Origin: DASSWB01 sp035705495
GTDB taxonomy: Bacteria; Bacteroidota; Bacteroidia; Flavobacteriales; Flavobacteriaceae
Assembly (NCBI GenBank): GCA_035705495.1
Contig: DASSWB010000096.1
Location: 1 to 6,174 of the forward strand
DNA: 6,174 bases
Direction: 5' to 3'
Made by a program: the position numbers and the translations under genes. A model generated the notes under the pieces. It searched no databases. It was given only the letters and a program-made list of their open reading frames with translations, and had not been told where the DNA came from. This document shows, one piece after another, positions 1 through 5,012 of this stretch; position 1 is the first letter of the stretch; each line of letters starts with the position of its first letter.

Positions 1-2983
1 AATTACGGTTCAGAATGCGGCCATTGAGTGCCTACGGGAATTGGGTTACGAGCACAGGGAAGGGAATTCCCTAAACCGCGACCTTAAAAAAGTGGTTCTG
101 GAAGATGATTTGAGAAACTTCCTTTTAAAAACTTATCCAGATGTTCCCACAACCGCCATCAACGAAGCCATGGCAGCATTCACACAACATGCGGGAATGG
201 ATCTGGATCACCGCAACCGTGATTTCCATCTAAAAATGACACAGGGCGTTAGCCTTACTTGGAAAGATGCACAGGGAAAAGAACAGGCAAAACATGTTTA
301 CCCAATTGATTTTTCCAATTTTGAAAAAAACACTTTTGTTTGTTCAGATGAAGTCAAAGTAATCGGTAAAAACAGTAGGCGTGCAGATTTGGTCATTTTT
401 ATCAATGGTTTGCCGCTCATCGTTTTCGAATTTAAAAATATGTTCGATCAGGAAGTCGGCGTGGACAATGCGCACCGGCAAATTGGTCATTATTTGCAAG
501 ATATTCCGCAGTTGTTTGATTACAACGCCATCACAATCATTTCCGACGGAAGGGAAACGCTGCACGGCATGTACAATTCGTCCTTAAAATGGTTTGCACC
601 CTGGAAAAGCCTTACGGGAGACGATATTGAACAAGACGAAGAACTTCAGCTGGAAACAATTTTAAAAGGTTTATTTCCGAAGCAAATATTGCTGAACTAC
701 CTGCAAAACTTCATTTTCCATGAAGACCACAACGGAAAAATCATCAAGAAGGGCGCAAAATATCATCAGTTTTGGGGCATCAATAAAGCCGTAAAAAGTG
801 CGGTTAAAAACATTAAACCACAAGGTGACGGTCGGTTGGGCGTGATCTGGCACACGCAAGGATCTGGAAAAAGTATTTCCATGGCAATATTGACAGGCAT
901 TTTACGCCAATTGCCGGAAATGAAAAATCCCACGATTGTAATTCAGGTAGATCGTTCAGATTTGGATCAGCAGCTTTATGAAAGTTTCCTCTTGTGCAAA
1001 GATTTGGTGGGCGAAGTACAACACGCAGACAATACCGAAGATTTAAGGGCTTTGTTAAGTGCTGGCGGCGGTGGCGTGATTTTTACAACCATAGAAAAAT
1101 TCAGGTTGAAAGACTTGGAGCAGGGAAAAGAAATATCCCATCCCGTACTTTCCGAACGAACCAATTTAATCGTAATGGCCGATGAAGCGCACCGAACCCA
1201 ATACGGATTTAAAGAAGGCGGTTTCGCACAAAACATAAGAAAAGCTTTGCCAAATGCTTCATTTATCGGTTTCACGGGAACACCTGTAGATGGAAAGGAT
1301 GCAGATACGCAACAGGTTTTTGGACCTACAATCCACACTTACGATATTAAACAAGCCGTAGATGATGGCGCCACGGTTCCCATTCATTATGAGCCGAAAA
1401 TGGTTCCGCTGAATATAAAAGCAGAATTCAGCAAAGAACTGGCAGAAATTGAAGATGATGAAGACAGTCCGTCGGCCGTTTGGGCAGCCATTGAAGACGC
1501 CGCAGGTGCCGAAGACCGTGTGCAGAAAGTCGCCAAGGACATTCTGAAACATTACAACGCACGGGTTGAAACCTTGGAAGGCAAAGCAATGATTGTTTGC
1601 ATGAGCCGCAGAAACTGCGTAAAAATGTACAATGCATTAACAGCTTTGGAAAATTGTCCTGAACTCGCGGTGATTATGACGGGGAATATCAGTAAAGATC
1701 CGCCAGAGTGGAATCCGCATATCAGAACAAAAGAAAGTATGGAAGCCATAAAGAAACGCTTCCGTACTCCAGAAGATCCTTTAAAGATTGTAATTGTCCG
1801 CGATATGTGGCTCACCGGATTTGATGCACCTTGCGCGCATACGATGTATGTGGATAAAATTATGAAAGGCCACAATTTAATGCAGGCCATCGCAAGGGTC
1901 AACCGTGTTTTTGAAGACAAACCAAACGGATTGGTTGTTGATTTTATAGGAATTTCAGGTTATTTGGCTGAGGCAACAAAGAAATATACAGGAAGTGGCG
2001 GCGAAGGTAAACCCACTTTGGATCTTGATGTTGCGGTAAAACTTTGTTTGGAGCAATTTTTAAAAGTGAAAAATTTCCTCGGTGATTTCAGTATTGAAGG
2101 ACTGAACAACATGACCGATATGCAAAAGACCAAATGGTCTAATTCCGTTGTCAATAAATTGCTAAAATCCGATGCTGTTACAGACGAATTTCTACTCGAA
2201 GAGCGAAAATTGAGCGAACTCGTAGCAATGACGCATTCAGATCCGCGGATATGGGAAATTCAGGAGGAAGTCGGCGTAATTCAGAAGATTCGGAATACCA
2301 TACGTAAGATTAAATTTCCGCCGGGAGACAGAAGGCGAAAAAACGAGAAAATAAAGGATTTGATCAGTAAATCCATCCAATCTCAGGAAATTGTCGATCT
2401 GGCAAAAATGTATGATCTTGAGAAAATTGATATTTCTATTATTGACGATAAATTTCAGGCCATTGCAAAAGAAGAAGGTGGCGAAAACATTAAAATAGAA
2501 CTGCTACGGCGCATTATCAATGACGAGCTAAAGGTTAGAATGCCCAAGAATATCAAGCGGATGAGCAACCTTAAAGCAGAGTTGGAAAAGGTACTTGGGA
2601 ATTATCACAAAAACAGCTTGGATTCCATTGCTGCGATTAAACATTTAATTGATATCGCAAACGAATTCAAAGAAGACGACAAACGAACCAAAGAACTCGG
2701 CTTGACCGAAGATGAATTGGCGTTTTATGACCTCTTGGCTGGCAGTCAAAAGATCCTAAACCAAACAGGCCCCATTCAGGATTTGGTTCATAAAGTAGTG
2801 AGTTCTGTAAAGAAAAACCTACAACTCGATTGGACGAAAAAAGAAGATGCCCGCGCCGCGATCAGATTGGCAGTTAAAAAAGAATTGCGTGGAAAAGTAG
2901 CTTTTTCAGAACTGGACAAACTTTTAAAAGAAGTCATTGAACAAGCAGAGGGACAATATAAAGATTGGCCGATGGAAGCTTGA
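1..2983 (+). CDS. hsdR: Type I restriction endonuclease subunit R (HsdR), 5' end outside window
   Basis: This is the ATP-dependent translocase and nuclease subunit of a type I restriction-modification complex, which cuts DNA after translocating it past the HsdS/HsdM recognition core. The frame is open from base 2 (reads ITVQNAAIECLRE) into the TTG at base 41, so that TTG is internal and the true start lies upstream. Numbering the codon at base 41 as residue 1: the PD-(D/E)xK nuclease shows D116, E130-x-K132 and the family's QxxxY motif (Q147, Y151). Helicase motifs follow: HTQGSGKS at 271-278 (Walker A), DEAH at 381-384, TGTP at 412-415, DMWLTGFDAP at 588-597, and QAIARVNR at 615-622 (motif VI). 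The C-terminal third (about 650-960), with RRIINDELKVR and LTEDELAFYDLLA, resembles the DUF3387 C-terminal domain of HsdR proteins. The visible 993 codons nearly equal the usual 1000-1100 residues and all key residues are intact, so it should be functional. hsdM and hsdS are not in the window; they may lie upstream. Confidence -1.
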   Translation, partial: ITVQNAAIECLRELGYEHREGNSLNRDLKKVVLEDDLRNFLLKTYPDVPTTAINEAMAAFTQHAGMDLDHRNRDFHLKMTQGVSLTWKDAQGKEQAKHVYPIDFSNFEKNTFVCSDEVKVIGKNSRRADLVIFINGLPLIVFEFKNMFDQEVGVDNAHRQIGHYLQDIPQLFDYNAITIISDGRETLHGMYNSSLKWFAPWKSLTGDDIEQDEELQLETILKGLFPKQILLNYLQNFIFHEDHNGKIIKKGAKYHQFWGINKAVKSAVKNIKPQGDGRLGVIWHTQGSGKSISMAILTGILRQLPEMKNPTIVIQVDRSDLDQQLYESFLLCKDLVGEVQHADNTEDLRALLSAGGGGVIFTTIEKFRLKDLEQGKEISHPVLSERTNLIVMADEAHRTQYGFKEGGFAQNIRKALPNASFIGFTGTPVDGKDADTQQVFGPTIHTYDIKQAVDDGATVPIHYEPKMVPLNIKAEFSKELAEIEDDEDSPSAVWAAIEDAAGAEDRVQKVAKDILKHYNARVETLEGKAMIVCMSRRNCVKMYNALTALENCPELAVIMTGNISKDPPEWNPHIRTKESMEAIKKRFRTPEDPLKIVIVRDMWLTGFDAPCAHTMYVDKIMKGHNLMQAIARVNRVFEDKPNGLVVDFIGISGYLAEATKKYTGSGGEGKPTLDLDVAVKLCLEQFLKVKNFLGDFSIEGLNNMTDMQKTKWSNSVVNKLLKSDAVTDEFLLEERKLSELVAMTHSDPRIWEIQEEVGVIQKIRNTIRKIKFPPGDRRRKNEKIKDLISKSIQSQEIVDLAKMYDLEKIDISIIDDKFQAIAKEEGGENIKIELLRRIINDELKVRMPKNIKRMSNLKAELEKVLGNYHKNSLDSIAAIKHLIDIANEFKEDDKRTKELGLTEDELAFYDLLAGSQKILNQTGPIQDLVHKVVSSVKKNLQLDWTKKEDARAAIRLAVKKELRGKVAFSELDKLLKEVIEQAEGQYKDWPMEA

Positions 2984-2993
2984 ATTCTTGAGC

Positions 2994-3479
2994 TGTCATT
3001 CAGAACGCAGCGATAGCGGAGTGCAGAATCTATGAACAAGGAGCAGGATTCCAATACGTCAGAGATTCCTCCTTTGTCGGAATGACAACACAACAAGATT
3101 CCTCTTCGTCGGTCTGTCATTCAGAACGCAGCGATAGCGGAGTGAAGAATCTCTGGATCGGGAGCAGATTATAGTAGCCAGAGATTCCTCCTTTGTCGGA
3201 ATGACAACACAACAAGATCCCTTTCGTAGGTCTGTCCTTCAGAACACAGCGATAGCGGAGTGAAGAATCTATGAATAAGGAGCAGGATTCCAGTACTTCA
3301 GAGATTCCTCCTTCGTCGGAATGACATCACAACAAGATTCCTCTTCGTAGGTCTGTCCTTCAGAACACAGCAATAGCAGAGTGAAGAATCTATGAATAAG
3401 GAGCAGGATTTCAGTATCCAGAGATTCCTCCTTCGTCGGAATGACAGCACAACAGGATTCCCCCTTTGTCGGAATGACA
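2994..3479. repeat. Tandem array of four ~120-bp imperfect palindromic repeats plus a terminal fragment
   Basis: This fills the 532-bp gap between hsdR and the rhodanese gene. Units lie at 2994-3087, 3115-3206, 3233-3326 and 3354-3446, repeating every 118-121 bp. Each begins TGTCATTC or TGTCCTTC and ends GAATGACA, so the tips pair as inverted repeats, and an inner pair (AATCT...AGATT) continues the stem. The left arm contains CAGCGATAGCGGAGTG and the right arm GATTCCTCCTTTGTCGG, so the arms are not exact complements. Linkers of 26-27 bp start ACACAACA and carry a degraded copy of the right arm. A lone right arm at 3455-3479 closes the array. The style fits REP-like dispersed intergenic repeats of Bacteroidota (inference); no transposase is present. 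Short minus-strand open frames here encode a recurring SFRRRRNL peptide and are artefacts of the repeat. Confidence -1.
3115..3206. repeat. Repeat unit 2, the most complete hairpin of the array
   Basis: The outer tips TGTCATTC (3115-3122) and GAATGACA (3199-3206) are perfectly complementary over 8 bp. An inner stem, GAATCTCTGG (3147-3156) with CCAGAGATTC (3178-3187), is perfect over 10 bp around a 21-nt loop. In units 1 and 3 the inner stem has one mismatch (AATCTATGA against TCAGAGATT). Unit 2 also differs from the others in its loop, so it is either the ancestral form or an independent insertion. Confidence -1.
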
Positions 3480-3495
3480 AATATTCATATTTTTA
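3465..3495 (+). promoter_or_regulatory. Putative Bacteroidota-type promoter for the rhodanese gene
   Basis: TTTG at 3465-3468 and TATTTTTA at 3488-3495 are separated by 19 bp. This matches the Bacteroidota primary-sigma pattern (-33 TTTG, -7 TAnnTTTG) except for the last base. Transcription would start near 3499-3502, about 15 nt before the ATG at 3516 and downstream of the competing ATG at 3495. The -33 box lies inside the final right-arm fragment of the repeat array. This is a motif match only. Confidence -1.
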
Positions 3496-3515
3496 TGCCA
3501 TCAAATTTTTTTAGA

Positions 3516-3893
3516 ATGAAAATCGACAGAATATTACCCGTAATAGCGCTTTTTATAGTAACTGCATTGAGTTGTGAAGCGCAGCAGAAGGAAAGCATAA
3601 CCGTAATCAGTCAAGAAGAGGCTAAAACGGCTTTAGCGGAAAACGAAGATATTATATTATTGGATGTTCGTACGCCGGAAGAATTTGACGAAGGAGCGAT
3701 TGAAGGCGCTAAAAACATCAACTTCTTCGATGAAGATTTTGCGGAACAAGTAAATCAATTCGATAAAAATAAACCGGTTTATATTTATTGTAAAAGTGGT
3801 AACCGAAGCGCAAAAGCCGCAAAGCAACTTCAGGAAATGGGTTTTAAAGAAATCTATGATATTGAAGGCGGTTATATGAATTGGGAGAAGTAA
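3516..3893 (+). CDS. Exported single-domain rhodanese, probable lipoprotein
   Basis: A 125-residue rhodanese-like protein; the family transfers sulfane sulfur through a catalytic cysteine. The N-terminus (MKIDR, then a hydrophobic run ending TALSC) looks like a lipoprotein signal peptide with C20 as the lipidated residue. The lipobox A-L-S-C is acceptable but not ideal, so cleavage by signal peptidase I cannot be excluded. The mature part holds the family signatures LLDVRTPEEFDEGAI (about 45-60), the active-site loop CKSGNRS with catalytic C92, and the C-terminal IEGGYMNW. Length is normal for a single-domain protein. Upstream in-frame ATGs exist at 3441 (inside the repeat array) and 3495, but only the start at 3516 gives a clean signal peptide and follows the likely promoter. 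The leader is A/T-rich with no Shine-Dalgarno sequence. It is followed at once by a terminator, so it is probably monocistronic. The physiological sulfur donor or acceptor cannot be read from the sequence. Confidence -1.
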   Translation: MKIDRILPVIALFIVTALSCEAQQKESITVISQEEAKTALAENEDIILLDVRTPEEFDEGAIEGAKNINFFDEDFAEQVNQFDKNKPVYIYCKSGNRSAKAAKQLQEMGFKEIYDIEGGYMNWEK

Positions 3894-3911
3894 AATAGAA
3901 TTTTTAAAAAC

Positions 3912-3946
3912 AAAAAACCTGCAATTTCACATTGCAGGTTTTTTTT
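3912..3946. terminator. Bidirectional intrinsic terminator
   Basis: A perfect 14-bp inverted repeat, AAAAAACCTGCAAT (3912-3925) and ATTGCAGGTTTTTT (3931-3944), encloses the 5-nt loop TTCAC. A T-run (3939-3946) follows on the plus strand and the A-run (3912-3917) gives a U-tract on the minus strand. It starts 19 bp after the rhodanese stop and can also end transcripts coming leftward from the HTH/copper cluster. Confidence -1.
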
Positions 3947-4044
3947 GATGATTGGAAACGTACTGCGTAAACGAATTTTTCTAAAACCAAAAAAGCAGCA
4001 GTATTATATGAGCTGTTGCCAACAGTGTTTTCTCGCTCTCAATT
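3947..4044. other. Intergenic stretch with a 13-bp palindrome, no gene seen
   Basis: There is no plausible coding frame here. The one notable element is CTGTTG-c-CAACAG at 4013-4025, a palindrome with a single central base, sitting 19 bp beyond the HTH gene's stop. Part of it recurs inverted at 4247-4257. Read on the minus strand, the stretch resembles the kind of dispersed intergenic element seen in flavobacterial genomes; that is an impression and was not verified. Confidence -1.
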
Positions 4045-4257
4045 TTAAACGTCAAGAGATAATTTTAGACTTCCGCCCAATCCTTCTCTGATTATTCTCA
4101 TCAAAGTCGAAAGTCGGATGTCACTTGCATTGTTTTCGATTCTGGAAATATAGTTTTTCGTTGTTCCAACTTTTTCAGCAAGTTGCTCTTGTGTCAAATG
4201 TTGTAGGTCATATTTTCCAAATTCATTAAACATCATGAGTATGCAATGGCAACAGCT
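4011..4257. repeat. 11-bp inverted repeat bracketing the HTH gene
   Basis: AGCTGTTGCCA (4011-4021) and TGGCAACAGCT (4247-4257) are perfect inverted copies enclosing 225 bp that contain almost nothing but the short HTH gene. The identity does not extend into longer terminal repeats, and no target-site duplication is obvious. It could mark the ends of a small non-autonomous insertion, paired regulator sites, or chance. Confidence -1.
4045..4236 (-). CDS. Short orphan XRE-family HTH protein, probably an N-terminally truncated HigA-like antitoxin
   Basis: The 63-residue frame from the ATG at 4236 (a second ATG follows at 4233) encodes a recognisable XRE-type DNA-binding region: LTQEQLAEKVGTT (helix 2 and turn), KNYISRIENNASD (recognition helix) and IRLSTLMRIIREGLGG. 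This pattern and the terminal SLKLSLDV are typical of HigA-like antitoxins and related regulators, usually about 90-110 residues. Here almost nothing precedes LTQEQ: the segment MMFNEFGKYDLQH is too short to supply the usual N-terminal region and a normal helix 1. The frame stays open to 4266 but adds only a cysteine-rich, unconvincing sequence. No RelE/HigB-type toxin lies next to it; the HMA gene ends 49 bp upstream. It may be a remnant, or a small regulator cotranscribed with the copper genes. The family call is firm; function is doubtful. Confidence -1.
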   Translation of the reverse strand: MMFNEFGKYDLQHLTQEQLAEKVGTTKNYISRIENNASDIRLSTLMRIIREGLGGSLKLSLDV

Positions 4258-4285
4258 GAAAAACATTCGCCACAGGTTCCGATCA

Positions 4286-4504
4286 CTAAGCTATCGGCTC
4301 TGCCTTAAAACCTTTACTTTTTACAATGTTAATCACTTCCTCTTCAGTAATTCCTTTTGAATTTACCGTAAGGATTTTATCTGCATTATCAATATCCACA
4401 TTCCAGTCCTGAATACCTTCAGCCTTATCAAAGTCGGCTTGTACTTTTGATACACATCCTCCGCAGTTGAGGGTTGTTTTGAACTTAAGCATTTTATTTT
4501 CCAT
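4286..4504 (-). CDS. Heavy-metal-associated (HMA) domain protein, likely Cu(I) chaperone
   Basis: A 72-residue stand-alone HMA (ferredoxin-like fold) protein of the CopZ/Atx1 type, which carries Cu(I) in the cytosol and can deliver it to CopA. The metal-binding loop is LNCGGCVSK, with cysteines C14 and C17 (numbered from MENKM) in the CxxC arrangement; the common Met before the motif is Leu here. The rest (DWNVDIDNADKILTV, then VINIVKSKGFKAEPI) matches the strand and helix pattern of the family, and the length is normal. I chose the ATG at 4504 because it follows an A-rich leader; the ATG at 4492 (68 residues) is also possible. The frame is open upstream to a GTG at 4600 overlapping the previous stop, but that stretch has no domain character. 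It lies 92 bp downstream of the SnoaL-like gene in the copA cluster. Copper specificity is inferred from context. Confidence -1.
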   Translation of the reverse strand: MENKMLKFKTTLNCGGCVSKVQADFDKAEGIQDWNVDIDNADKILTVNSKGITEEEVINIVKSKGFKAEPIA

Positions 4505-4596
4505 TTTTTTAAAATTTAGATTGTTATTTATTGTTACAAATTTTGGCATATTGTCGGTATGCAGTGTTGTACAATTTCTTGTTTGATTTGTGAAAT

Positions 4597-4980
4597 TCAC
4601 TGTTCGACAACTTCCGATGTTGCAAATTCCTCCATCCGAACAATTAAATCATTTTCGACAGTATAAATTTGCACCCATTTTTGTTTGAGTTCTTTCCCCG
4701 ACCTTTTTACACGCTGGTGTTCGTTTCCCAGAATCACTACCATATTGTCCTGAGTAATAAATTGTTCCGGTTCAAACTTGATGACTTCCGTTCCGTTGAG
4801 AATACCGTTAAAAAACTTTCGTGTTCCTTCTTTGCCACGATATTCTCCTTTGGGAATTATCTGTGTTCCGTGATAAATCCAAACTGTATCTTCTGAAACC
4901 GTTTCAACAATTGTATCCACGTCTCCTGCGGCAAAAGCCGCCAACATTTTATCGACTACTATTTTTGGTGAATTTTTCAT
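4597..4980 (-). CDS. SnoaL-like / NTF2-fold small protein
   Basis: A 127-residue protein with the layout of the SnoaL-like branch of the NTF2 superfamily (alpha+beta cone fold, often a ligand-binding or isomerase/hydrolase scaffold). Visible signatures are the N-terminal helix KMLAAFAAGDVDTIVE, the strand VWIYHGT, the loop GEYRGKEGTRKFF, and the terminal strands KWVQIYTVENDLI and RMEEFATSEVV. The length is typical of the family and there is no signal peptide or membrane segment, so it is probably cytosolic. It starts at an ATG 32 bp after the copA stop behind an A/T-rich leader, and precedes the HMA gene, so cotranscription with copper export is likely. No catalytic residue can be assigned and the ligand is unknown. 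A link to copper is suggested only by position. Confidence -1.
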   Translation of the reverse strand: MKNSPKIVVDKMLAAFAAGDVDTIVETVSEDTVWIYHGTQIIPKGEYRGKEGTRKFFNGILNGTEVIKFEPEQFITQDNMVVILGNEHQRVKRSGKELKQKWVQIYTVENDLIVRMEEFATSEVVEQ

Positions 4981-5012
4981 ATTTTGAATTTTTTGTTATT
5001 TAATATAAAGAT

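Noticed and set aside
41..43. TTG as the start codon of hsdR
   Set aside because: The frame is open back to base 2 with HsdR-like sequence (AAIECLRELGYE), so this is an internal Leu and the gene begins outside the window.
344..2154. Several open frames of 60-122 codons within hsdR, mostly on the opposite strand
   Set aside because: They are shadows of a strongly conserved hsdR reading frame and show no domain features of their own.
2994..3479. CRISPR array
   Set aside because: The period is about 120 bp, the units vary along their whole length, the linkers resemble one another, and no cas genes are present. These are palindromic tandem repeats, not direct repeats with unique spacers.
2788..3480. 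Minus-strand open frames across the repeat array (2788-3120 and 3298-3480)
   Set aside because: They encode low-complexity peptides with the recurring SFRRRRNL motif created by the repeat itself, with no family features.
3441..3515. N-terminal extension of the rhodanese from the ATG at 3441 or 3495
   Set aside because: The 3441 start is repeat DNA and would place extra residues before the signal peptide. The start at 3495 precedes the likely transcription start. The ATG at 3516 gives a clean signal sequence.
4246..4308. Plus-strand 20-codon frame beginning MATAEKHSP
   Set aside because: It is too short, overlaps the end of the HMA gene, has no ribosome binding context and no recognisable similarity.
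4546..4562. Small stem-loop GCATA...TATGC and the GTGAA-t-TTCAC palindrome at 4590-4600 as copper-regulator operators
   Set aside because: The arms are only 5 bp, they do not match a known copper operator, and no convincing promoter boxes lie beside them.
4505..4600. N-terminal extension of the HMA protein from the GTG at 4600, overlapping the SnoaL-like stop as GTGA
   Set aside because: The added 32 residues show no domain or signal character and HMA chaperones are normally about 70 residues. An A-rich leader directly precedes the ATG at 4504.
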